Shown piece after piece: positions 16,838 through 26,778 of a stretch of 51,158 nucleotides of DNA. The translations under genes were made by a program, and so were the position numbers. The DNA is taken from contig DBFJJM010000006.1 in assembly GCA_048393175.1 (NCBI GenBank), forward strand, positions 1-51,158, in the 5' to 3' direction. This DNA comes from Merdicola sp048393175. Its GTDB lineage: Bacteria; Bacillota; Clostridia; TANB77; CAG-508. A model generated the notes under the pieces. It made no database searches, was not told where the DNA came from, and was given only the letters and a program-made list of their open reading frames with translations. Within the stretch, counting starts at the first letter, position 1. Every line of letters begins with the position of its first letter.

Positions 16838-17386
16838 ATGGATTATCAAAAATATGAAGAGAAAATGGAAAAGACGATTTATGTCTATCAAGAAAACTTA
16901 GCGGAAGTAAGAGCGGGAAGAGCTAATCCTGCTATCTTAAATAAAATTAAAGTAGATTATTATGGAACACCAACTCCAATTCATCAAATGGCAGGTATTT
17001 CTGTTCCAGAAGCAAGACTAATTGTGATTCAGCCTTGGGACCAAAGTATTTTAAAAGAAATAGAAAAGGCAATTCTTGCTTCTGATATTGGAATTCATCC
17101 AAATAATGATGGAAAAGTCATAAGATTAGCTTTTCCTGAATTAAATGAAGAAAGGAGAAAAGAATTAGTAAAAGACATTCGAAAAATGGCAGAGGAAGCT
17201 AAAGTAGCGATTCGCTCGATTCGTAGAGAAGGAATGGATGATATGAAGACAAAAGAAAAAGAAGGAGAAATCACAGAAGATGATTTAGCAAAAGCAGAAG
17301 ATACCATTCAAAAATTAACAGATAAAATGGTAAGCAAAATAGATGACATTTTGTCTGAAAAAGAAACAGAAATCATGAGTGTTTAG
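16838..17386 (+). CDS. frr: Ribosome recycling factor
   Basis: Releases ribosomes from mRNA after termination, with EF-G. The family blocks VRAGRANPAIL, YYGTPTPIHQMAGISVPEARLIVIQPWD and LTEERRKELVKD-like PELNEERRKELVKDIRKMAEEAKVAIRSIRR are all present. 182 residues, as expected. ATG 16838 follows AAGGAAG; the in-frame upstream codons overlap pyrH and lack a site. It lies 16 bases after pyrH, the usual order in Firmicutes. Confidence 0.97.
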   Translation: MDYQKYEEKMEKTIYVYQENLAEVRAGRANPAILNKIKVDYYGTPTPIHQMAGISVPEARLIVIQPWDQSILKEIEKAILASDIGIHPNNDGKVIRLAFPELNEERRKELVKDIRKMAEEAKVAIRSIRREGMDDMKTKEKEGEITEDDLAKAEDTIQKLTDKMVSKIDDILSEKETEIMSV

Positions 17387-17406
17387 ACATTTGGGAAGGA
17401 AGAAAA

Positions 17407-18288
17407 ATGGACTTTCAGACAGAACTTACAAAATATGTACAAAAAGTAGAACAAGAATTAACAAAATACATAGTGGTAGGACCTTGCCCAGAACAGAAAT
17501 TAAATCAAGCAATTGAGTATAGCTTAATGTCAGGGGGAAAACGATTAAGACCAGTTTTACTACTTGCTACCTATCATTTATTTAAACAAGAAGATGAAAT
17601 TTGTTTACCATATGCAGTAGCAATGGAAATGGTGCATAATTTTTCTCTTATTCATGATGACTTACCTGGAATTGATAATGATGATTTCCGACACGGAAAA
17701 CCAACTAATCATAAACAGTTTGGAGAATCCACTGCTATTTTAGCAGGAGACTGTTTGCTAAATATGGCATATAAAGTAATTGCACAAGATTTAAAAAAAT
17801 TTTCTTATGATAAAAAACGTATTCGTATTTTAGAAGAGTTTTCACAAGCAATAGAACGTATGATAGCAGGAGAATATGTCGATACCGAATACGAAGGAAA
17901 GAAAATTTCAGCACAATATCTAGAATATATGCATCAAAATAAGACAGGACAATTAATTCGAGAAGCGGTAAGAATGGGTGCCATTTTAGGAGAAGCAACA
18001 GAAGAGCAAATCGAAAAATTATCAATTTATGCAGAAAAAATAGGTCTTGCTTTTCAAATTCGCGATGATATTTTATCGGAAATCGGAAACGAAAAGACAT
18101 TAGGAAAACCAGTTGGTAATGATAGAAAAAGAGAAAAATGTACCTATGTTACCAAATATGGATTAGAAGAAGCACAAACACAATTAGAGCAAATTACAAA
18201 ACAAGCCAAACAGATTATGAGTACATTTGGACAAAAAGGAGAATTTTTAAAACAGTTAGCTCTTTATTTAGAAAAAAGAGAGAAATAA
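17407..18288 (+). CDS. ispA: Polyprenyl (farnesyl/geranyl) diphosphate synthase
   Basis: A trans-prenyltransferase that condenses isopentenyl diphosphate with allylic diphosphates; the product feeds UppS next door. SGGKRLRPVLLL, the first Asp-rich motif HDDLPGIDNDDFRHG (about residues 84-98) and GQLIREAVRMGAILG are present. The second Asp-rich motif reads D220-D221-I-L-S224 rather than DDxxD, so its last acid is Ser, with Glu225 following. The length (293) and the short DDLPGID spacing fit the bacterial FPP synthase class. Chain length cannot be proven from sequence. Confidence 0.92.
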   Translation: MDFQTELTKYVQKVEQELTKYIVVGPCPEQKLNQAIEYSLMSGGKRLRPVLLLATYHLFKQEDEICLPYAVAMEMVHNFSLIHDDLPGIDNDDFRHGKPTNHKQFGESTAILAGDCLLNMAYKVIAQDLKKFSYDKKRIRILEEFSQAIERMIAGEYVDTEYEGKKISAQYLEYMHQNKTGQLIREAVRMGAILGEATEEQIEKLSIYAEKIGLAFQIRDDILSEIGNEKTLGKPVGNDRKREKCTYVTKYGLEEAQTQLEQITKQAKQIMSTFGQKGEFLKQLALYLEKREK

Positions 18289-18305
18289 TAAAGGTGGGTG
18301 AAGCA

Positions 18306-19013
18306 ATGCAAAATGATTTGTTACCAAAACATATTGCCATTATTATGGATGGAAACAGAAGATGGGCAAAAGAGCATCATTTAGACCTAAAACAAGGACA
18401 TATTGAAGGGGCAAAAACATTAGAACAAATTGTAAGAGATGCCCAAAAGATAGGGATAAAACATATTACCGTATATGCTTTTTCTACAGAAAATTGGAAA
18501 AGAACCGAAGAAGAGGTAGGAGCCTTAATGTTACTTCTTCAAAAGTATCTAGAAGACTATAGTAGAAGAGCTGATACAGAAAATATTAAAATACAAATTT
18601 TAGGTGATATACAAATTCTTCCTAAAGGAATGCAAAAAAGTATTGAAAAATGTGTAGAAAGAACCAAAAAAAATACTGGTATTATCTTTAATATTGCTTT
18701 TAATTATGGAGGAAGAGCAGAAATTACAAAAGCAGTAAAAGAAATTGCAAGAGAAGTAAAGGAAGAAAAACGATTGGTAGAAGAGATTGATGAAAAGCTT
18801 ATTTCAGACCATTTATATACGAAAGGGCAACCAGACCCAGATTTACTGATACGTACAAGTGGAGAATTGAGAACCAGTAATTTTTTACCATGGCAGCTTG
18901 TCTATTCAGAATTTGTTTTTATACAAAAACATTGGCCAGATTTTACCAAACAAGATTTAGAAGAAGCAATTAAACAGTACCAAAAAAGAACCAGAAAATT
19001 TGGAGGAAAATAG
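18306..19013 (+). CDS. uppS: Undecaprenyl diphosphate synthase
   Basis: Cis-prenyltransferase that makes the C55 lipid carrier for cell-wall synthesis. HIAIIMDGNRRWAKE (Asp and Arg for diphosphate binding), TVYAFSTENWKR and the C-terminal LLIRTSGELRTSNFLPWQLVYSEFVF are present. ATG 18306 is chosen: AAAGGTGGGTG precedes it and it yields 235 residues. A longer in-frame extension reaches back into ispA but has no site. Ends five bases before cdsA. Confidence 0.97.
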   Translation: MQNDLLPKHIAIIMDGNRRWAKEHHLDLKQGHIEGAKTLEQIVRDAQKIGIKHITVYAFSTENWKRTEEEVGALMLLLQKYLEDYSRRADTENIKIQILGDIQILPKGMQKSIEKCVERTKKNTGIIFNIAFNYGGRAEITKAVKEIAREVKEEKRLVEEIDEKLISDHLYTKGQPDPDLLIRTSGELRTSNFLPWQLVYSEFVFIQKHWPDFTKQDLEEAIKQYQKRTRKFGGK

Positions 19014-19017
19014 AAAT

Positions 19018-19827
19018 ATGATGAATGTAAAACGTTTTACAACAGGCTTAATTGGATTTCCTATTGTAGCTGTTATTTTAGTATTTGGACCAATTTATTT
19101 AATTGATGTATTGTTTAGCATCATCGCTATTATGGCACTACATGAGTATTTTGATAGTTTTAAGGAAAAAGCAAAACCAGTTGTATGGCTTGGCTATATT
19201 GCTTGTATTATAATTGCTTTTATTCATGTAATACCAAAAGAATTTTTAATTCATGTGATTGCTGTTTTAGTTCCTCTATTTATACTAACTCTTTTTTTAC
19301 AAGTTTTACTTACCAATATGAAAACAAATGTAAAAGATATTTCTATTACCTTTTTTGGAATTTGTTATATTCCTTTGTTTTTAATGTTTGTCCCTATTTT
19401 GATGGGCCTAGAAAATGGTAAAATTTTAGTTTGGTATATTTTATTTACCGCATGGGGAACAGACGTATTTGCTTATTTAGTAGGAAAGCTATTAGGAAAA
19501 CATAAATTTAGTCAAATTAGTCCGAATAAAACAATAGAAGGATGTATAGGGGGAATAGTAGGGGCTCTTATTTTAAGCATTCTTTATACGATTGTTCTAA
19601 ATCATGTTTGGCAAATGAATCTTTCTTATATATGGATTGGTTTAATGGCTATTTTGTTAAGTATCATTGGTCAAATTGGGGATTTTGCTGCATCTTCTAT
19701 TAAACGCTATGTAGGGATAAAAGATTTTAGTAATTTAATTCCGGGTCATGGAGGTATGCTAGACCGTATTGATAGTATTATCTTTATTGCTCCATTTGCA
19801 TATTTTTTTATTCGCTTGATAATATAA
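19018..19827 (+). CDS. cdsA: Phosphatidate cytidylyltransferase
   Basis: Makes CDP-diacylglycerol from phosphatidate and CTP, the branch point of phospholipid synthesis. It is an integral membrane protein with about 7-8 hydrophobic segments. The C-terminal CdsA signature is complete (SSIKRYVGIKDFSNLIPGHG at about residues 220-240, then MLDRID). ATG 19018, with GGAGG upstream inside the end of uppS, is preferred over the ORF extension at 19000. It sits between uppS and rseP as in many Firmicutes. Confidence 0.96.
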   Translation: MMNVKRFTTGLIGFPIVAVILVFGPIYLIDVLFSIIAIMALHEYFDSFKEKAKPVVWLGYIACIIIAFIHVIPKEFLIHVIAVLVPLFILTLFLQVLLTNMKTNVKDISITFFGICYIPLFLMFVPILMGLENGKILVWYILFTAWGTDVFAYLVGKLLGKHKFSQISPNKTIEGCIGGIVGALILSILYTIVLNHVWQMNLSYIWIGLMAILLSIIGQIGDFAASSIKRYVGIKDFSNLIPGHGGMLDRIDSIIFIAPFAYFFIRLII

Positions 19828-19849
19828 AAAACTTATAGGGGGAATTTCA

Positions 19850-21113
19850 TTGATTCCATTTTTAATTAGTGTACTTAAAATTATTTTTTTACTAGGCTTC
19901 TTAATTCTCATTCATGAGGGAGGTCATTTTCTAGTTGCTAAACTTTGCAAAGTAAGAGTAAATGAATTTGCAATTGGATTTGGACCTACCATTTGGAAAA
20001 AACAAGGGAAAGAAACGCGTTATGCCCTTCGCTTAGTTCCTTTGCGGAGGATTTGTTAGTATGGAGGGAGAAGAACAGCACTCAGAACAAGAGGGCTCTT
20101 TTAGTAAAGCAAGTATTCCAAAAAGAATGGCTATTGTAGCTGCAGGAGCATTTGTGAATATTGTTTTTGGTTTGCTTATTTATTTTCTTCTTATGACAGG
20201 AACGGGAAATTTTATTTCTCGCCAAGTAGATGATGTTTTAGAAGGCTATCCTGCACAGCAAGATGGAATTAAAGCAGCAGATGAGATTATTGCTATTAAT
20301 GGCAATAAAATTCACTTAAAACAAGATTTAGATAAGCAGCTACAACAAACACAAGGAAAAGAAATGAAAGTAACCATTAAAAGAGAAGGAAAACAGCAGG
20401 AAATTATTACGATTCCAACAGAAAGAAAGCAAAAAACAACAGGGATTTATCTCTCTTTGTCAGGAAAACATCCTACTCAAATTGTCCAAATCGATGAAAA
20501 TAGTAGTGCTCAAAAACAGGGACTTAGGGTAGACGATATTATTTTAAAAATCAATGGAGAAGAAATTGGGCAAGACCAACAAAAGATTATGAGTCTCATT
20601 CAAAAAGAAGGAGTAAATACTTTACTCTTTACGGTGCAAAGAGGAGAAGAACAGCTAACGATTGAAGTGACTCCAGACATTACTCCGATTTATGAATTAG
20701 GAGTAATCTTAAAAAAAGCGGATAATACTTTACTAAATCGTATTTATTATGGATATTGGGAAACAATTTCCTTTACTAGTTCTATTATGGATAATCTGAA
20801 AATGCTATTTACAGGAAAAGTAGGATTAGACCAAATGATGGGACCAGTAGGAATTTCTAGTGTAGTTTCTGAAACAGAGGGAATCTATGATTTTATCTAT
20901 ATTTTAGCTCTGATTTCTCTATCACTAGGGGTAACGAATTTGCTACCGATTCCTGCTTTAGATGGAGGAAAGCTATTATTGCTTCTTATTGAAGCCATTC
21001 GTAGAAAACCATTAAGCGAAAAAGTAGAAATAGGCATTCAAATGATTGGATTTTTCCTTTTAATTGGTCTTTCTATTTTCATTACTTATCAAGATATACT
21101 AAGGATTGTGTAG
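19850..21113 (+). CDS. rseP: RseP/RasP site-2 metalloprotease, needs a +1 frameshift at CGG
   Basis: Intramembrane zinc protease that cleaves anti-sigma factors and remnant signal peptides. The reading frame from TTG 19850 has HEGGH at about residues 22-26 and runs to LRLVPL. It then meets CGG (20045-20047) and stops at TAG 20057. Skipping C20045 gives LVPLGGFVSMEGEE, the conserved block after the active site, and the frame then runs to 21113. The restored protein has about 420 residues, the usual length, with a PDZ domain (about 110-200) and the second metal motif NLLPIPALDGGKLL. The restored glycine is part of the family-conserved PLGGxV segment. It lies between cdsA and polC and is likely essential or near-essential, so simple inactivation is unlikely. 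Confidence 0.92.
20045..20047 (+). other. CGG +1 frameshift site in rseP
   Basis: Zero frame: TTG CGG AGG ATT TGT TAG. Skipping the first C gives TTG GGA GGA TTT GTT AGT. The zero-frame stop is four codons after the site. No homopolymer lies at the inserted C. Confidence 0.8.
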
Positions 21114-21125
21114 AAGAGGGATAAT

Positions 21126-21611
21126 ATGGAAGAGTTAAAAAAACAACAACCAGAAGTAAAAATTAAACCAAAATATCAATTAGTCTATGAAATATTAAAT
21201 CAGCATGGTCTTACGATTGTTTTACTTATTTTATTTATTTATGCGGCTTATATGCTAGATTTACTTGTTTACTATATTTTTTTCCTTTGTCTTTATTTAC
21301 TGTATGTTGTCATTCGTGCAATCATCCGTAAGAAGAAGTATGAGAAAACTAGTTTTGATTTTTATACAGATAAAGTAATTTATCAAAATTCTCTTCGTGA
21401 CCCAAAAGAGCAAACACTTAATTATTCCAAAATAAAAGAAATTCGTTATCGTCAATTAGTTTTACAACGATTTTTTAATATAGGGGACATTCTAATTAAG
21501 CAAGAAAAAGAAAAGTGGTTTAGTCATAAAATCTATATTTTTGGTGTAAAAGATGTAATCAATCAATATCGAAAGATTGATAAACTAATACAAAGTAGTA
21601 AAAAGAAATAA
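21126..21611 (+). CDS. Two-helix membrane protein with PH-like domain
   Basis: A 161-residue protein of unknown function. Two adjacent transmembrane segments at about residues 25-65 (LTIVLLILFIYAAYMLDLLVYYIFFLC...) are followed by a basic linker and a domain resembling the bacterial PH (YdbS/DUF304-like) fold: TSFDFYTDKVIYQNSLRDPKEQTLNYSKIKEIRYRQ. It lies 12 bases after rseP and 20 bases before polC, so it is part of the operon. The PH-like call is from pattern only. Confidence 0.75.
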   Translation: MEELKKQQPEVKIKPKYQLVYEILNQHGLTIVLLILFIYAAYMLDLLVYYIFFLCLYLLYVVIRAIIRKKKYEKTSFDFYTDKVIYQNSLRDPKEQTLNYSKIKEIRYRQLVLQRFFNIGDILIKQEKEKWFSHKIYIFGVKDVINQYRKIDKLIQSSKKK

Positions 21612-21631
21612 ACAATAGGGGGCATTTGTTC

Positions 21632-24600
21632 ATGGCACAAATCAAAAAAGTAGGGGAAATTTTTAGCGATTATACAAGCTATGAAACAATTAAACAGGCA
21701 AAAATTCAAAATATGAATTTATATCGAAAGACAAATAAATTATCCATTACTCTATTAACAGATAGCTTTTTTAGCATTAAAGAGTTAATGGATTTCGAAA
21801 CATATTTAAAAAAACGTTTTCAAATACAGGAAGTATGGACTGCTATTTGTTATACAAAGCAAGCTGTTTTACCAGAAATACAAGACGAATGGAACGATAT
21901 TTTAACTTTTTTAGCTTCAAAATATCCTATTACAGAAGCGATTTTGAAAAATAGCACAATAGAAAAAGATGGAAATAGAATTAGAGTAGTTTTGCCAGTA
22001 AAAGGAGCTGAATTTTTAACAGCTAGAAAATTTGACCAGCTACTAGCTACTATTTTATCTGGGTTATATAATCAAAGTTATACTGTAAAATATGTAGAAA
22101 ATATTTCACAAGAAGTGATGCAAAAATATGAAAATAGAGCAAAAGAAGCGGAAAGGTTAGCAATTAAAAAGGCAAAGGAACAAATAAAAGAAGTAGGAGA
22201 AGAAAAAAAGTTAGCAGAAGTTAATGTTTCGCAACAAGAAAAAAAGGAAGAAGAAACCGAAACTTCTCCTCTTATTTTAGGACGAAATAGCAAGATAAAA
22301 GACCCTCTTATGAAGGTGGAAGATTTATCGATTGATACAGGAAAAATGTGTTTAGAAGGAGAAGTTATTAATATTGATTCAAGAGAATTGAAAAGTGGAA
22401 AAGTATTGATTTTATTTGACCTTTATGACGGAAGTAGTACGATTACTTGTAAAGCTTTTGCAGAATCAGAAAAGGCAAAGCAGATATTAGAAAGAATCCA
22501 ATCTGCTAAAGGGCTAAAGGTTGCAGGAACAGCACAATTTGACCCGTTTGCGAAAGAATTAGGGGTCATTGCTAATGTAATAATAGAAACAGCGGGTGTG
22601 AAAAAGCAAATTCGTATGGATGAGGCAAAAGAAAAAAGAGTAGAATTACATATGCATACACAGATGAGTCAAATGGATGGAATGACATCTGCTAAAGATT
22701 TAATTAAAAGGGCTATGAAGTGGGGAATGAAATCAATTGCCATTACAGACCATGGAGTAGTACAAGCTTTTCCTGATGCCCATAAGCTGTTAGGAATGAA
22801 TCATCCAGATATGAAGGTAATCTATGGTGTAGAAGCGTATTTAGTACCAGATAGAGTGCCAAGTGTTTCTTTTCCAAAAGGACAAGATATAGATACTACT
22901 TATTGTGTGTTAGACCTAGAAACAACAGGGCTTTCCTTTCGAACAGAAAAAATTACTGAAATTGGAATTATGAAAATAAAAAATAAAGAAGTAATTGATA
23001 CTTTTTCTTGCTTTGTCAATCCAGAAAAACCTATCCCACCAGAAGTAGTAAAAGTAACAAACATTACAGATGAAATGGTAAAAGAAGCACAAACAATTGA
23101 TGTCATATTACCAAACGTATTAGAATTTGTGGGAGATTCTGTTTTAGTGGCTCATAATGCTGATTTTGACATTGGATTTTTAAAATATAATGCACAAGAG
23201 TTAGGCTTAAAATTAGAAAACACCTATATTGATACTTTACGATTGGCCAAATCCTTATTTCCAGATTATAAAAAATATAAATTAGGAAAAATTGCAGAAA
23301 ATTTAGGCATTAAAGTAGAAGTTGCACATCGTGCTTTAGATGATGTAGATACTACTGTAAAAGTTTTTCATGTAATGATAGAGAAACTAAAGGAAAAAGG
23401 AGTAAAAAAAGTAGAGGACATTGATAAAATAGAAGAAGGAAAAGCAGATTATAAGAAACTTCCAAGTTATCATGCTATTATTTTGGCTACGAATTATGTA
23501 GGACTTAAAAATTTATACAAACTTGTTTCTCTTTCTCATCTAGACTATTTTTATAAGAAACCACGTATTTTAAAATCTATTTATCAAAAATATTCAGAAG
23601 GATTAATCATAGGAAGTGCTTGTGAAGCAGGTGAACTGTATCGTGCGATTGTGGCAGGAAAGACAGATGAAGAAATAGAAGAAATTGCCAAAGACTATGA
23701 CTATTTAGAAATTCAGCCACTTGGAAATAATGCTTTTATGATACGTAATGGTACCGTTCCAGATAAAGAGGCATTAAAAGACATTAACCGAAAAATTGTA
23801 GCTTTAGGAGAAAAATTAGATAAATTAGTGGTAGCGACTTGTGATGTTCATTTTATGGACCCACAAGATGAAATTTATCGAAGAATTTTAATGGCAGGAC
23901 AAGGATATGATGATGCAGATGAACAAGCACCGCTTTACTTAAGAACAACAGAAGAGATGTTAGAAGAATTTTCTTATTTAGGAGAAGAAAAAGCATATGA
24001 AGTAGTGGTGACCAATACGAATAAAATTGCTGAGCGTTGTGAACGAATTAGCCCTATTTCTCCAGAAAAATGTCCTCCTCATATTCCAGGATGTGAAGAG
24101 ACCATAAAAACGATTGCTTATTCCAAAGCACATGAGCTATATGGAGACCCTTTACCTGAAATTGTAGAGAAAAGATTAGAAAAAGAATTAAATTCTATTA
24201 TTACCAACGGCTTTTCTGTTATGTATATCATTGCCCAAAAGCTAGTGTGGAAATCTAATGAAGATGGGTATATTGTGGGTTCTAGAGGGTCAGTTGGTTC
24301 TTCTTTTGTTGCGAATATGACAGGAATTACAGAAGTAAATTCTCTTCCACCACATTATCGTTGCCCGAATTGTAAATATTCTGATTTTACCGACTATGGG
24401 TATAAAAATGGGTTTGATTTGCCAGATAAAACTTGTCCTAAATGTGGAACATCTCTTGCAAAAGACGGAATGGACATTCCATTTGAAACCTTCTTAGGGT
24501 TTGATGGAGATAAAGAGCCAGATATTGACTTAAACTTTTCTGGTGAATACCAAGCAAAAGCACATAAATATACAGAAGTTATTTTTGGAAAAGGAACTAC

Positions 24601-25957
24601 ATTTAAGGCAGGAACAGTAGGTACAGTAGCCGATAAAACTGCATTTGGGTATGTTAAAAAATATTATGAAGAAAGACAGATTCCAGTAAATAATGCAGAA
24701 GTAGCAAGAATTGCAAAAGGGTGTACGGGAATTAAAAGAACAACAGGACAGCATCCAGGTGGGATTATTGTTGTACCAAAAGGAAGAGAAATTTATGAAT
24801 TTACTCCTGTACAACATCCAGCAGATGACCCAAATTCTGATATTGTAACAACTCATTTTGACTATCACTCCATTGACCAAAACTTATTAAAACTAGATAT
24901 TCTAGGTCATGATGACCCGACTATGATTCGTATGTTATATGATTTAACAGGAATTGACCCAACAAAAGTTCCGTTAGATGATAAAGAAACCATGTCTATT
25001 TTTTCCTCTACAAAAGCATTAGCAGTAGAGCCAGAAAAAATTCACTCTGAAGTAGGAACCTTTGGAGTACCAGAATTTGGGACTAAATTTGTGCGAGGTA
25101 TGTTAGTGGATACAAGACCTACTACGTTTGAAGAATTACTTCGTATTTCTGGTTTGTCTCATGGTACCGATGTATGGCTCAATAATGCTCAGAGTTTAAT
25201 TGATGCAGGAACAATTACTTTGCAAGATGCTATTTGTACAAGAGATGATATTATGCTTTATTTAATAAAAAAAGGCTTACCACCTAAACCAGCTTTTAAA
25301 ATCATGGAATGTGTGCGTAAAGGAAAAGCCTTAAAAGACCCTGAAAAATGGGCAGAATATGAAGGATTAATGAAAGAACATGAAGTTCCTAAGTGGTATA
25401 TTGAATCTTGTAAAAAAATAAAGTACATGTTTCCGAAAGCACATGCAGCAGCCTATGTGACAAATGCTTTTCGTATTGCTTGGTTTAAAGTACATGTTCC
25501 AAAAGCCTATTATACTGCTTTTTTTACCATTCGTGCAGATGAATTTGATAGTGACATTATGTGTCACGGTGAAGAAAAGGTAAAAAATAAAATGAAAGAA
25601 ATTGAGTTGCAAGCAAATGCAGCAACAGCAAAAGATAAAAATATGTATTCCATTTTAGAATTGGTATTAGAAATGTATGCAAGGGGAATTAATTTTTTGC
25701 CAATTGATTTATATCAATCACACGCTACCAAGTTTAAAATGGAGACAGAAGGAATTCGCCCCCCTTTAAATAGTATACCTGGTCTTGGAACAGTGGCAGC
25801 AGTGGGAATTGATACAGCAAAAGAAGAAGGGAAATTCATGTCTATTGATGATATGAAAATTCGTTCTAAAATTGGAAAATCGGTAATTGAATTACTGCAA
25901 AAAGCAGGTTGTTTAAAAGGAATGACACAAAGTAATCAAATGAGCTTATTTGCTTAA
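21632..25957 (+). CDS. polC: DNA polymerase III alpha subunit, Gram-positive PolC type
   Basis: The replicative polymerase of low-GC Gram-positives, with built-in 3'-5' exonuclease. Order: N-terminal domain; OB-fold about residues 225-320; PHP domain starting VELHMHTQMSQMDGM (about 335); DnaQ-like exonuclease inserted in PHP (YCVLDLETTGLSF, HNADFDIGF, HRALDDVDTT); zinc site (CPNCKYSDFTDYGYKNG ... CPKCG); polymerase core with PDIDLNFSGEYQ; C-terminal region. The C-terminus ends NQMSLFA, a good beta-clamp binding motif. ATG 21632 has GGGGG upstream; TTG 21626 is too close. 1441 residues, normal and intact. Confidence 0.98.
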   Translation: MAQIKKVGEIFSDYTSYETIKQAKIQNMNLYRKTNKLSITLLTDSFFSIKELMDFETYLKKRFQIQEVWTAICYTKQAVLPEIQDEWNDILTFLASKYPITEAILKNSTIEKDGNRIRVVLPVKGAEFLTARKFDQLLATILSGLYNQSYTVKYVENISQEVMQKYENRAKEAERLAIKKAKEQIKEVGEEKKLAEVNVSQQEKKEEETETSPLILGRNSKIKDPLMKVEDLSIDTGKMCLEGEVINIDSRELKSGKVLILFDLYDGSSTITCKAFAESEKAKQILERIQSAKGLKVAGTAQFDPFAKELGVIANVIIETAGVKKQIRMDEAKEKRVELHMHTQMSQMDGMTSAKDLIKRAMKWGMKSIAITDHGVVQAFPDAHKLLGMNHPDMKVIYGVEAYLVPDRVPSVSFPKGQDIDTTYCVLDLETTGLSFRTEKITEIGIMKIKNKEVIDTFSCFVNPEKPIPPEVVKVTNITDEMVKEAQTIDVILPNVLEFVGDSVLVAHNADFDIGFLKYNAQELGLKLENTYIDTLRLAKSLFPDYKKYKLGKIAENLGIKVEVAHRALDDVDTTVKVFHVMIEKLKEKGVKKVEDIDKIEEGKADYKKLPSYHAIILATNYVGLKNLYKLVSLSHLDYFYKKPRILKSIYQKYSEGLIIGSACEAGELYRAIVAGKTDEEIEEIAKDYDYLEIQPLGNNAFMIRNGTVPDKEALKDINRKIVALGEKLDKLVVATCDVHFMDPQDEIYRRILMAGQGYDDADEQAPLYLRTTEEMLEEFSYLGEEKAYEVVVTNTNKIAERCERISPISPEKCPPHIPGCEETIKTIAYSKAHELYGDPLPEIVEKRLEKELNSIITNGFSVMYIIAQKLVWKSNEDGYIVGSRGSVGSSFVANMTGITEVNSLPPHYRCPNCKYSDFTDYGYKNGFDLPDKTCPKCGTSLAKDGMDIPFETFLGFDGDKEPDIDLNFSGEYQAKAHKYTEVIFGKGTTFKAGTVGTVADKTAFGYVKKYYEERQIPVNNAEVARIAKGCTGIKRTTGQHPGGIIVVPKGREIYEFTPVQHPADDPNSDIVTTHFDYHSIDQNLLKLDILGHDDPTMIRMLYDLTGIDPTKVPLDDKETMSIFSSTKALAVEPEKIHSEVGTFGVPEFGTKFVRGMLVDTRPTTFEELLRISGLSHGTDVWLNNAQSLIDAGTITLQDAICTRDDIMLYLIKKGLPPKPAFKIMECVRKGKALKDPEKWAEYEGLMKEHEVPKWYIESCKKIKYMFPKAHAAAYVTNAFRIAWFKVHVPKAYYTAFFTIRADEFDSDIMCHGEEKVKNKMKEIELQANAATAKDKNMYSILELVLEMYARGINFLPIDLYQSHATKFKMETEGIRPPLNSIPGLGTVAAVGIDTAKEEGKFMSIDDMKIRSKIGKSVIELLQKAGCLKGMTQSNQMSLFA

Positions 25958-25973
25958 AGAAAAGAGGAAAAAA

Positions 25974-26267
25974 ATGAAACCATTAAATGAGATTATTACA
26001 ATTCCAAATGTTTTAATTTATTTACTAGTTATCAATCTGATTGCTTTTATATTTATGTATATTGATAAAAAAAGGGCTCAAAAAGGAGAATGGAGAATTA
26101 GTGAAGCAGCTTTATTCGGAACTGTACTATTAGGAGGAGGAATAGGAGGGATAGCAGGAATGTATCTATTTCGCCACAAAACGAAAAAATTAAAATTTAC
26201 AATAGGGTTTCCAATTATTTTAATAGGAGAAATTATTTTGGTTAGTTATTTGTGTTTTTTTAGATAG
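25974..26267 (+). CDS. DUF1294 membrane protein
   Basis: A 97-residue protein with about three hydrophobic segments. The DUF1294 pattern is clear: NLIAFIFMYIDKKRAQKGEWRISEAALFGTVLLGGGIGGIAGMYLFRHKTKK. The last part continues into a third membrane helix. ATG 25974 is preferred to an in-frame ATG at 25950 that overlaps polC. It closes the operon and is followed by a terminator. Function unknown in the family. Confidence 0.88.
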   Translation: MKPLNEIITIPNVLIYLLVINLIAFIFMYIDKKRAQKGEWRISEAALFGTVLLGGGIGGIAGMYLFRHKTKKLKFTIGFPIILIGEIILVSYLCFFR

Positions 26268-26273
26268 AATGGA

Positions 26274-26323
26274 AAAAGTAAAAAGGAGTATATGGTAAAT
26301 TTGTCATATGCTTCTTTACTTTT
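26274..26323 (+). terminator. Terminator of the pyrH-polC operon
   Basis: Long imperfect hairpin (AAAAGTAAA...GGAG.ATATG with CATATGCTTC..TTTACTTTT) just after the DUF1294 gene. Confidence 0.65.
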
Positions 26324-26468
26324 AATGAATATTGTAATTTACATAATTTGATAATATAATCATAGTACGATAAGTAGGTATTTCTAGAAATATTATATTG
26401 CTAGGAGAAAATTATTGAGAGTTACATATTTACATTGAATTTTAATAAAAAACAGTTAGATAAATTCA

Positions 26469-26771
26469 ATGAATTGTACAATTAAAAAGTGTAGTACCTG
26501 CGACAACTCCCTGTGTTGCAAAACGCAGAAAGCTGGATTGCTGAAAATGGTAGCTGTTATAGGTTGCTGGACGGATGAAATTCTTGCTGGTCTTTACAAT
26601 TTAGAAAACTCTTTGAAAGTATATCTATACCCTGCACGGGAATGCCTGACAGAGCGAGTGAACTATGCTATCGAGGTTGTTAAGAAAGAAGGAAGAGTTT
26701 CTTTTTACTCTGAGGTTGCTGTCCAAATGGATATGGTGATAAAGAGCGAAATCAAAGCGTTTTGCAAGTAA
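26469..26771 (+). CDS. Cys-rich hypothetical protein, atypical composition
   Basis: A 100-residue ORF (NCTIKKCSTCDNSLCCKTQKAG...) with no family I recognise and five cysteines in the first 18 residues. It is visibly more GC-rich than the surroundings. There is no ribosome binding site before ATG 26469. It contains an in-frame CGG (26637-26639, in YPARECL) read here as Arg; skipping its C would lead to an immediate TGA, so it is not a frameshift site of the kind seen in four other genes. It is followed by a strong terminator, which argues for a real, perhaps recently acquired, gene. Confidence 0.5.
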   Translation: MNCTIKKCSTCDNSLCCKTQKAGLLKMVAVIGCWTDEILAGLYNLENSLKVYLYPARECLTERVNYAIEVVKKEGRVSFYSEVAVQMDMVIKSEIKAFCK

Positions 26772-26778
26772 AACAAAT

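Noticed and set aside
26637..26639. In-frame CGG in the small ORF as a fifth +1 site
   Set aside because: Skipping the C leads to GGG AAT GCC and an immediate TGA, so no longer protein results.
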